From positions 1-5,807 of the forward strand of contig JAUVRU010000169.1 in NCBI GenBank assembly GCA_030597485.1: a DNA stretch of 5,807 nt, given 5' to 3'. This DNA is from Anaerolineae bacterium (GTDB taxonomy: Bacteria > Chloroflexota > Anaerolineae > 4572-78 > NAK82). Position numbers and translations under genes: made by a program. Below the pieces are notes generated by a model. That model was given only the letters and a program-made list of their open reading frames with translations. It was not told where the DNA came from and ran no database searches. Of this stretch, positions 1 to 5,807 are shown in pieces (position 1 is the first letter of the stretch; each line of letters starts with the position of its first letter).

Positions 1-9
1 AACTGAACC

Positions 10-36
10 CTTGCGAAGGTTGCGAACCTTCGCAAG
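10..36. terminator. Perfect 12-bp GC-rich hairpin, probable terminator or 3'-end element
   Basis: Arm CTTGCGAAGGTT (10-21), loop GCG (22-24) and exact reverse complement AACCTTCGCAAG (25-36). No T-run follows on the plus strand, so it is not a textbook intrinsic terminator. A TGA at 4-6 could be the stop codon of a gene ending off the left edge, which would put the hairpin just after a stop, as with the one at 4676. Each arm also contains a near-palindrome (CTT-GCG-AAG), so two small hairpins could form instead of one long one. The symmetry is seen directly; the termination role is inferred. Confidence 0.5.
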
Positions 37-183
37 AGTTGGAGACCGCATCTTGCCCGGCCCGGTTCTTGGCACAGCAAAGCATCTGCCGATGGAAGCC
101 GGGGATGCCGACCCGCGGGGCGCAGTTACTCAAGAACTCGGTTCGGCGAGCCAAATGCTGTCTGAAGTGAGGGTGGGGGCACT

Positions 184-777
184 ATGAATGACGTCTTTGT
201 GCAAAAAGAGCACGGGTTGATGTCCTACCCCGGCGGCGGCTGGCGCAAATGGATGTTCAAAGCGCCGATTCAGCTGTGGCGGCTAGGGCTGGGACCGCTC
301 ATAGGGCGTATTGTGATCCTGATCACGCATACCGGGCGGAAAAGCGGCCTCACGCGCCGGACCCTGGCGGAGTATTACACCCTGAACGGCCGCAACTACG
401 TGGTGGCTGCCTTTGGGCGCAAAGCCCAGTGGTGCCTAAACCTGTTAGCCGACCCCCGCGTCACCATCCAGACGTCTGATGGCGTCACCGGCGCCAGGGC
501 GGTGCGTGTCACCGACGACCAGGAACTGGAGGAAGTCATTCGGTACTTCCTGCGCCGCGACCCGCCGCTGACGAAATGGTACCTGGCGTCTCTGGACATC
601 CGGGAAGACCTGGCCGACCTGGCCGAAAAGAAAGGGCGCACCTACTTCTTCCGCTTCGATCCCACCGACGAACCGACGCCGCCGCCTATGCAAGCCGATT
701 TGGTGTGGGTATGGCCGCTGCTCATCGTTGGGTTGGTCTTGATGTGGCTGCTGTCACGAGACAGATCATCATCCTGA
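184..777 (+). CDS. Nitroreductase/quinone reductase family deazaflavin (F420)-dependent oxidoreductase with C-terminal membrane anchor
   Basis: The 197-aa product fits the Ddn-like family (PF04075), split-barrel proteins of which many use reduced coenzyme F420 to reduce quinones, nitro compounds or other acceptors. Support: the N-terminal LWRLGLGPLIGRI stretch (31-43), the family signature THTGRKSG (48-55), and WCLNLLADPRV (83-93), which matches the usual 'W-x-x-NL-x-x-[ND]-PRV' segment. The barrel ends near residue 160. A proline-rich linker (PTPPP) then leads to a hydrophobic helix at about 172-190 followed by SRDRSSS, so the protein is probably tail-anchored with the catalytic domain in the cytoplasm. 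The ATG at 184 is preferred because GAGGG (169-173) lies 10 nt upstream; the in-frame ATG at 220 would lose residues and has a poorer ribosome site. The family is fairly sure; the cofactor (F420 or another flavin) and the substrate cannot be read from the sequence. It stands alone and faces the minus-strand remnant tail to tail. Confidence 0.85.
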   Translation: MNDVFVQKEHGLMSYPGGGWRKWMFKAPIQLWRLGLGPLIGRIVILITHTGRKSGLTRRTLAEYYTLNGRNYVVAAFGRKAQWCLNLLADPRVTIQTSDGVTGARAVRVTDDQELEEVIRYFLRRDPPLTKWYLASLDIREDLADLAEKKGRTYFFRFDPTDEPTPPPMQADLVWVWPLLIVGLVLMWLLSRDRSSS

Positions 778-807
778 TCCAACCCGTCACCAGACGCAGT
801 TCGCCGG

Positions 808-1150
808 TCATCCCGCTCCGGTCACCTCGACCGGGGCCAGGATGACCGTCCCCTCGCCGGGCGCCCCGCTCTCATCCACCAGGTTCACGCTCACCGCGTA
901 TTAGCCGGGCGCGATGTCGTTGGGCACGAACAGATCGAAATGAGCCCGCACCACCTCACCCGGCCGCCGCCGGCTGGTAGGGTAGTCCACCCCCGCGGCG
1001 GGGACGATGTCCTCCGTGATGATTACCACCCGGTCCCCTGCCGGGGTCAGCCGCAGGGCCACCCGCCAGTCCTTCTGAGGCTGGCTGCGAGCGTGCCAGT
1101 GAGGGCGCCACCGAGCCCGCGATCCAGCCAACGAACCGGCGATCTGCGAG
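808..1150 (-). pseudogene. Decayed gene remnant: C-terminal Ig-like/beta domain of a larger protein (possibly a Chloroflexota membrane glycosyltransferase)
   Basis: Read on the minus strand, about 1101 to 904 gives HWHARSQPQKDWRVALRL, then ITEDIVPAAGVDYPTS, RRRPGEVV, and FDLFVPNDIAPG. An in-frame TAA (901-903) interrupts it, and the same frame continues for 30 codons (YAVSVNLVDESGAPGEG, then TVILAPVEVTGAG) to a TGA at 808-810. The pattern 'W-x-A ... DW-V-L ... PTS-W-PGE-V ... P-D-PPG-Y-L-V-L-D' is what I remember from the C-terminal beta-sandwich of Chloroflexota GT39/ArnT-like membrane proteins, where the stop sits at the PG-x-Y turn. A CAA-to-TAA change would explain it. Upstream, the matching text appears in other frames: GGALT just before HWHARS near 1099-1113, and ADRRFVGW near 1124-1150. 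Small frameshifting deletions are therefore likely. No start codon, catalytic domain or membrane part remains. The interrupted coding text is seen directly; the parent family is inferred. The 5' boundary is approximate. Confidence 0.6.
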
Positions 1151-1319
1151 CATGGGGACAGTGGCTGCACCGTCGCCAGCTACCCCGACCCGGTGAGTCG
1201 GGCTTGCCACTTCCACAACCTGGCTGTCTGATGGGTTTCAATAGGGCGCAGGTTTTCGCTGGTTCTCGCAGATAGAATCTGATACTCCCCCTTCCCGTCC
1301 CCCCGCCGACCGAAATCGG

Positions 1320-1348
1320 TTGACATAGACACCGGAATATGATAGGCT
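1320..1348 (+). promoter_or_regulatory. Sigma70-type promoter for the sensor kinase gene
   Basis: A consensus -35 box TTGACA (1320-1325) is followed after 17 bp by TAGGCT (1343-1348), a weak -10 that keeps the key T, A and final T. It is preceded by TG-A (1340-1342), which makes an extended -10. Transcription would start near 1355, leaving a leader of about 87 nt. The kinase ribosome site GGAGAGG (1427-1433) lies 8 nt before its ATG. The local sequence is AT-richer than its surroundings. No operator repeat is evident. Confidence 0.5.
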
Positions 1349-1441
1349 CTTGTTGGTGATTCCCGTTGAGACGAGAGGGACACCAGGGGCACGACAGACT
1401 CACAACAGCCTGAGCCCGCTCAAGATGGAGAGGATGCCGGC

Positions 1442-4400
1442 ATGAAGGACGAGCGAAAGACCCGTGAACAGTTGCTCCACGAGTTGTCAGCATTGCGCCA
1501 GCGGAACGCTGAACTGGAGGAAGCAGAAGCTGGGCACATACAAACAGAAGATGTCGCCGAACGCAAGCAGATGGAGCAGGCGCTAGGGAGAGAGAGACTC
1601 CTGGGCGATTCCCTTATTGAGAACGTGCCGGCCGGGATAGCCTTTCTGGACAACGATTTTGTCTTGCTTCGGTGTAATCGTGCCTATGCGAATCTGATCG
1701 AGACCTATACCCCATACACGCCACAACAAGCCTTGGGCATGTCGTACTTCGACTGTGTGCCCGGCAGCCGAGAACAGGTAGAGGAGTGGTTCCGGGCGGT
1801 AAGGGATTCCGGTCAGGCCCAGCCTGGCCGGAGTTTTGAGTTAACCATCATGCGAGACGGACAGGAACAGACTACCTGGTGGGACATCAGCGCCGCCCCC
1901 GTGCCCGGTCCCACCGGCGCTGTCGAAGGCATCTTGGTTTTCATCCAGGATGTGACAGAGCGGGTGCGGGCGGAGGAGGCGCTGCAGGAGAGCGAGGAGA
2001 AAACGCGAGCCCTTTTGAATGCTGCTATCGATTCCGCAGGCTTGATTGACTCTGCAGGGATCGTCCTTGCTGCAAACAGGGCATATGCCGACAGCCTGGG
2101 CAAGGGCGAAGATGAAGTCATCGGCAAGTGCATTCGTGATTTGTATCCACCTGATGTAGCCGAACTCAGAAAAGCACGAATTGATGAGGTATTTAGCACG
2201 GGAGAGCCGGTTCGCTTTGTGGACAGCCGAGAAAGAAGAACGTTCGACAACCATGTGTACCCTGTTCTTGGGGCGGGGCGAGAGACAACAGCAGTCGCTG
2301 TTTATGCTCGCGAAATCACCGAGCACAAGCTGACGGAGCACGCACTGACAACCGAACGCAATCTGCTGCGCACACTGATAGACAACCTGCCCGACCCCAC
2401 CTACTTCAAGGACACCGACAGCTGCTTCGTTGCCGGCAACATGGCGGTGGCCCAGATAATGGGAGCGGAAACGCCTGACCAGCTGCTGGGCAAGACGGAC
2501 TTCGACTTCTATCCCCAGGAGTTGGCGGAACGATTCTATGCCGACGAGCGCCAGGTCATCCACTCGGGCCAGCCCCTGATCAGTCAGGAGGAGCCGGTCA
2601 CCGACCCCACCGGGACGGTGAGGTGGTTTTCGACCACCAAGGTTCCCCTGCGGAATGAGCGGGGAAACGTGGTGGGCGTGGTGGGCATCGGTCGCGACAT
2701 CAGCGAGCAAAGGCGAGCGGAAGCGGCCCTGCGGGAGAGCGAGGCCAAATATCGTGCTGTGGTAGAGCGGGCCAGTGACGGCATTATCGTGATCCAAGAT
2801 AGCCTGATCAGATACGCCAATCCTCAAGGGGCAGCCATGGTAGGCTGCACGGTGGAGGAAGTGCTGGACGTGCCCTTTGAGCGCTTCCTGCCGCCCGACG
2901 TCAGAGATGAATACCTGGAGCGATATCGACGCCGGATGAAGGGTGAGCCGGCCCCTCACACATACGAGTCATCTTTGCTGCGCAAGGGCGGTGGCACAGT
3001 CGATGTGGAGATCAATGCCGGGATCGTGGAATATGAATCCCGCCCGGCCAATCTGGTATTCGTTCGCGACATCACCGAACGCAAGCGGACCGAAGAAGCG
3101 CTGCGGCGAAGTGAGGAACGGTTTCGCGGGCTGTTCGAGCAGGCGCCGGATGCCATCTTCATCAACAGCGAGGATGATAGAATCCTGAACGCCAATCCTG
3201 CAGCCTGCCAGCTCCTGGGCTACACCCGCGACCAGCTGCTCACCATGACCGTACCTGATCTGGTAGCACCTGAGATGCGTCAACCGGTTGGCACAACCAT
3301 CAAGAGTGAGCTCGAGAGGGGTGGCTTCTTTGAGACACTGGACCGTCATCGTGACGGCCATCTGTTTCCGGTGGAGGTAAGGACCAGCCGCCTCATCGAT
3401 GAGGATGAGCATCTCGTGTTATCCATCGTGCGCGACACCAGCGAGCGCAAGCAGGCCGAGGAAGAACTGCAGAGGAGCCTGAGTCGGACACAGCTGCTGA
3501 ACCAAGTTATCGCCGCCACCGCCTCCACCCTGGACTTCAGCACGGTGCTGGAAGCCGTGTGCCAGGGACTGGCAGTGGCCCTGGACATTCCGCAAGCCGC
3601 CTTTGCCTTGCTTGACGCCGACAAAAAGCAGTTGACGGTTGTGGCCGAATATCGCGCCCCAGGTCGGCCCTCCGCGCTGGGGGCGGTCATTCCCGTCACT
3701 GGAAACCAGGCAACGCAGTACGTCCTGGAACATCGCACTCCCCTGGTGATTGGCGATGCCCAGACAGACCCCCGGCAGGCGGTGATCCACGATTTGGAGA
3801 GGCAGCGGGGCACTGTGTCGCTGCTCATCGTGCCGTTGATGATCCGGGACCAGGTGATTGGCACACTGGGCCTCGATGCGACCGAGCTGCGCGAATTCAC
3901 CCCCGAGGAGATTGACCTGGTTCAGAACGTGGCAGCGGCGGCCGGTCAGGCGCTGGAAAACGCGCAGCTCCACGAGGCGGTTCAAAAGGAGCTGGCTGAG
4001 CGCAAGCAGGCGGAGGAGCGGCTGCGGGCGTCGCTGCGCGAGAAAGAGGTACTGTTGACGGAGATCCACCACCGGGTCAAGAACAACCTGCAGGTGGTTT
4101 CCAGCCTGCTGGACCTGCAAGCTGATACCGTCCAGGACGCTGACGCTTACCAGGCGTTCCACGATACCCGGGCTCGGGTCAAGTCTATGGCGCTCATCCA
4201 CGAGAGGTTATATCAATCCTCGGACCTGGCCCGCATTGACGCCGGCGAATACATCCAGGAGATGTTAGAGTATCTGCTCGGTGCCTACGGGGTCGGGGCG
4301 GGGGACATAACCACGAGTGTGCAAGCTGACGAGGTCGCGCTGGGCGTTGACACCGCCATTCCTTGCGGCCTGATCATCACCGAACTGGTCTCAAATGCGC

Positions 4401-4675
4401 TGAGACACGCATTCCCGGCGGAGGAAACGGCCGGGCAGGGGGAAATCCGGGTTGAGCTGCGTCGGCTTGATGGTCAGCTGTGTCTGGTGGTCAGCGATAA
4501 CGGAGTCGGCCTGCCGCCGGATTTGGATTTCTACGGGACGGAGTCCCTGGGACTGCAATTGGTGAACATCCTGGTTGACCAGCTCGACGGTACCCTTGAG
4601 GTTGAAGGCGCGACGTCCCCGGCCTGGAAACGTGCCGGCACCACCGTCAAGATCGCCTTCGCCCAGTATCCATAA
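1442..4675 (+). CDS. Soluble multi-sensor histidine kinase: coiled coil, five PAS, GAF, HisKA_2, HATPase
   Basis: The 1077-aa two-component sensor kinase has no signal peptide or membrane helix, so it should sense cytoplasmic or diffusible signals. Residues 1-50 form a charged coiled coil. Five PAS domains follow at about 50-174, 180-295, 300-422, 428-546 and 553-668. Each ends in a D-[IVT]-[TS]-E-type motif (D170, E291, D419, D543, D665) and is joined to the next by a signalling helix of the EEALxxSEExxR type. A GAF domain spans about 690-843, then a helical linker (843-872). The HisKA_2 dimerisation domain has the H-box IHHRVKNNLQ (875-884), with His877 the likely phosphoacceptor, and a second conserved helix with ALIHERLY (917-924). 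The HATPase domain carries the N-box ELVSNALRHAF (Asn985), G1 box DNGVGL (1019-1024), G2 box SLGLQL (1035-1040) and a final GTTVKIAF strand, so catalysis looks intact. There is no fused receiver domain, and no response regulator lies in the window. No LOV cysteine motif is visible; ligands are unknown. GGAGAGG, 8 nt upstream, supports the start. Codon use in PAS2 differs sharply from PAS3 and the kinase core. Confidence 0.95.
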   Translation: MKDERKTREQLLHELSALRQRNAELEEAEAGHIQTEDVAERKQMEQALGRERLLGDSLIENVPAGIAFLDNDFVLLRCNRAYANLIETYTPYTPQQALGMSYFDCVPGSREQVEEWFRAVRDSGQAQPGRSFELTIMRDGQEQTTWWDISAAPVPGPTGAVEGILVFIQDVTERVRAEEALQESEEKTRALLNAAIDSAGLIDSAGIVLAANRAYADSLGKGEDEVIGKCIRDLYPPDVAELRKARIDEVFSTGEPVRFVDSRERRTFDNHVYPVLGAGRETTAVAVYAREITEHKLTEHALTTERNLLRTLIDNLPDPTYFKDTDSCFVAGNMAVAQIMGAETPDQLLGKTDFDFYPQELAERFYADERQVIHSGQPLISQEEPVTDPTGTVRWFSTTKVPLRNERGNVVGVVGIGRDISEQRRAEAALRESEAKYRAVVERASDGIIVIQDSLIRYANPQGAAMVGCTVEEVLDVPFERFLPPDVRDEYLERYRRRMKGEPAPHTYESSLLRKGGGTVDVEINAGIVEYESRPANLVFVRDITERKRTEEALRRSEERFRGLFEQAPDAIFINSEDDRILNANPAACQLLGYTRDQLLTMTVPDLVAPEMRQPVGTTIKSELERGGFFETLDRHRDGHLFPVEVRTSRLIDEDEHLVLSIVRDTSERKQAEEELQRSLSRTQLLNQVIAATASTLDFSTVLEAVCQGLAVALDIPQAAFALLDADKKQLTVVAEYRAPGRPSALGAVIPVTGNQATQYVLEHRTPLVIGDAQTDPRQAVIHDLERQRGTVSLLIVPLMIRDQVIGTLGLDATELREFTPEEIDLVQNVAAAAGQALENAQLHEAVQKELAERKQAEERLRASLREKEVLLTEIHHRVKNNLQVVSSLLDLQADTVQDADAYQAFHDTRARVKSMALIHERLYQSSDLARIDAGEYIQEMLEYLLGAYGVGAGDITTSVQADEVALGVDTAIPCGLIITELVSNALRHAFPAEETAGQGEIRVELRRLDGQLCLVVSDNGVGLPPDLDFYGTESLGLQLVNILVDQLDGTLEVEGATSPAWKRAGTTVKIAFAQYP

Positions 4676-4706
4676 GTCTCCCGGAGACTCGCAGTCTCCG
4701 GGAGAC
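4676..4706. terminator. Perfect 14-bp hairpin directly after the kinase stop codon, probable terminator
   Basis: Arm GTCTCCCGGAGACT (4676-4689), loop CGC (4690-4692) and exact reverse complement AGTCTCCGGGAGAC (4693-4706). It begins at the base after the TAA. No T-run follows (CACGCAG), so it may end transcription without a U-tract, or block 3' exonucleases. Each arm contains a near-palindrome (GTCTCC-C-GGAGAC), the same nested design as the hairpin at 10-36, although the arm sequences are unrelated. Confidence 0.65.
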
Positions 4707-4827
4707 CACGCAGCAGCCGGCGTGTCAGCCACACAGGCACAGCCGTCAATCGCTGCCACGACTACCGCTTCCCCGGGCGGAGCGCAGGCGCTCACGGCAG
4801 TCGAGGCGGCTGGGTTGGTCACACCCA

Positions 4828-4847
4828 GAATACGTGGTGTAGTATTC
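4828..4847. repeat. Short inverted repeat, possible operator
   Basis: GAATAC (4828-4833) and its exact reverse complement GTATTC (4842-4847) are separated by 8 nt. It overlaps the weak -10-like TAGTAT at 4840-4845, about 220 nt before the membrane-protein start, where a repressor site could sit. Six-base arms can arise by chance, so this is only a candidate. Confidence 0.25.
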
Positions 4848-5054
4848 ATGCAAATATCCAACCGGGTGTCAGGCATCGCTCTACGTCATTCGCCTCGCAG
4901 CAATCACCGCACCTTCGCAGCTCACGCTTCCCGAATTGACACCTTGCTCATATGCCCCGGCCACGGATCGAGACACTGGTGGTGGCAGGGAGCGTGAGGG
5001 GAGCCACACGAGACAGGTGCTCAGTGCGCTCGCCCTCCCTCGCCTACGTGACGC

Positions 5055-5061
5055 AGGAGGG
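5055..5061 (+). promoter_or_regulatory. Strong ribosome binding site fixing the start of the membrane-protein gene
   Basis: AGGAGGG lies 5 nt before the ATG at 5067 and is a near-perfect Shine-Dalgarno sequence. It decides this start over the in-frame ATG at codon 8. Confidence 0.75.
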
Positions 5062-5066
5062 ACAGA

Positions 5067-5807
5067 ATGATTCTCAAGGGCGTGAAAATGGTTTGTCTGG
5101 TAGCGCTGTTGATGGGCGCAGGGTACTTCTGTGGGATAGTCTGCACGCAGTTCGGCCAGGCCTACGAGACGATACTCTCCCCCTCCAGCGACCTGATGTA
5201 TCTGCTGTTGTGGCTTCTGCTGGCTTTGGCTGGGGTAGCGGTGGCCGGTGGCCTGGTATCCGCGCTGGTGCGCCCTGTCTGGGCCGCGATGGTCGCCTTT
5301 GCCCTCTCCGGGCTGACCATGCTCCTGGGTCGGGAGGTGACAATGGTCAATGGCATTTTGGTCCTGGTCTACGTCCTCGCCGGGTCCCTTTATGCGGTGG
5401 CCGTCGCCAGCGCACTGGTTCAGCGCATCCGGTTCTCGGTGGAGCCCGTCATCGCACGACAGGGGACGTTGCTGATGGCCGTAATCCTCGTGGCCTGCGG
5501 CAGCCTGTATGCCGATGCAGCGGCACACATCGAAGGGGAAGGGTGCGCCATTCCCCGGCCTTTCATTGAGGTGTTTGTGCAGCAGATGGAGCGGCAGATT
5601 GAGACCCGAGTGCCCGAGCAGGAGCGGCAGCAGGTCGTCACCCAATTCAGACAAGAAGTCCAGCGAACTCTGGACCAGTTCTACGAGACCACGATTAAGC
5701 CTTACGAGCGGTCCATCCCCCGGGCCATAGCCGCCAGCATGTTTATGTCCCTGGTAACAATCTCGCGGCTGCTGGTCTGGGTGCCGGCCCTGGTTCTCAA
5801 CTTCATT
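5067..5807 (+). CDS. Unrecognised multi-spanning membrane protein, 3' end beyond the window
   Basis: An open frame of 247 codons runs without a stop from the ATG at 5067 to the right edge, so the gene is partial. I do not recognise the family. Hydrophobic segments lie at about residues 8-28, 43-67, 70-88, 94-118, 133-149 and 220-245, so at least six membrane helices are likely. The stretch between the fifth and sixth (about 150-218) is polar. It starts with HIEGEGC and a proline pair, then becomes strongly amphipathic and Glu/Gln/Arg-rich (FVQQMERQIETRVPEQERQQ, then TQFRQEVQRTLDQFYETT), probably a long helix or coiled coil outside the membrane. The last segment has Arg234 between hydrophobic runs. 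No transporter, protease or transferase motif is visible. The AGGAGGG site gives good support for the start. The hairpin and 360-base gap upstream suggest it is transcribed separately from the kinase. Confidence 0.75.
   Translation, partial: MILKGVKMVCLVALLMGAGYFCGIVCTQFGQAYETILSPSSDLMYLLLWLLLALAGVAVAGGLVSALVRPVWAAMVAFALSGLTMLLGREVTMVNGILVLVYVLAGSLYAVAVASALVQRIRFSVEPVIARQGTLLMAVILVACGSLYADAAAHIEGEGCAIPRPFIEVFVQQMERQIETRVPEQERQQVVTQFRQEVQRTLDQFYETTIKPYERSIPRAIAASMFMSLVTISRLLVWVPALVLNFI

Larger units (their letters stand above)
4707..5066. other. Gene-free intergenic stretch
   Basis: About 360 bases between the kinase terminator and the next ribosome site. The open frames crossing it, on both strands, give low-complexity or unconvincing protein text and lack credible ribosome sites. 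I see no tRNA, riboswitch or transposon end. It should hold the promoter of the membrane-protein gene, but I find no strong -35/-10 pair. The best is TTGGTC (4815-4820), 19 bp, TAGTAT (4840-4845), which is weak. Confidence 0.5.

Noticed and set aside
901..1170. An 89-codon minus-strand open frame as an intact small gene
   Set aside because: Its start has no ribosome site, its first 25 or so residues look like out-of-frame text, and the protein-like sequence continues past its stop. A broken larger gene fits better.
1338..1343. TATGAT as the -10 box of the kinase promoter
   Set aside because: It looks better than TAGGCT on its own but is only 12 bp from the TTGACA, too close for one sigma factor to contact both.
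1841..2959. A 372-codon open frame on the minus strand
   Set aside because: It lies entirely inside the kinase gene, antisense to clear PAS domains, and its translation shows no family motif. It is a by-product of GC-rich codon use.
1975..3480. Recurring EEALxxSEExxR coding segments as a DNA repeat
   Set aside because: They are protein-level signalling-helix linkers between PAS domains, with differing DNA, and are normal for this kinase type.
4780..4793. GAGCGC-AG-GCGCTC palindrome
   Set aside because: A 6-bp stem with a 2-nt loop is too tight to fold well and is expected by chance in GC-rich DNA.
4936..4956. TTGACA (4936-4941) followed by TATGCC (4951-4956) as a promoter for the membrane-protein gene
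   Set aside because: The spacer is only 9 bp; at the normal 17 bp the -10 position reads GGCCAC.
4881..5654. A 257-codon minus-strand open frame, and a 205-codon plus-strand one at 4952-5569
   Set aside because: Both overlap the membrane-protein frame, which has a strong ribosome site and periodic hydrophobic segments. The alternatives are His/Gln- or Arg/Gly-rich and lack domain features.

Overview
The window (5807 bases, GC-rich) looks like ordinary bacterial chromosome. I would guess Chloroflexota (Anaerolineae-like). The reasons are a soluble multi-PAS kinase of a type common there, an F420-type reductase, a decayed Ig-like C-terminal domain resembling those on Chloroflexota membrane glycosyltransferases, and compound GC-rich hairpins next to genes. 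This placement rests on memory of the families, not on a search.

Layout. A perfect 12-bp hairpin (10-36) opens the window. A 197-aa deazaflavin (F420)-dependent nitroreductase-family protein with a C-terminal membrane helix follows (184-777, +). Tail-to-tail with it, on the minus strand, lies a degraded gene remnant (about 808-1150). It still reads as the C-terminal beta-domain of a larger protein but carries an in-frame TAA and probable frameshifts. From 1151 to 1319 I see no gene. A sigma70-like promoter (1320-1348) then leads, through a leader of about 87 nt, into the dominant gene. That gene (1442-4675, +) encodes a 1077-aa soluble sensor histidine kinase with the order coiled coil, five PAS domains, GAF, HisKA_2, HATPase. 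A perfect 14-bp hairpin begins at the base after its stop codon (4676-4706). A gene-free stretch of about 360 bases (4707-5066) holds one small inverted repeat. The window ends inside an unrecognised multi-spanning membrane protein (5067 to the edge, +).

How the genes relate. The plus-strand genes are separated by hairpins and long gaps, so they are probably separate transcription units and not an operon. The kinase should autophosphorylate on His877 and pass the phosphate to a response regulator that is not in this window. Nothing here amounts to a clear new biological system. The points most worth a second look are the broken minus-strand gene, the sharp change in codon use between the second and third PAS domains, the matched compound hairpins, and the unknown membrane protein.
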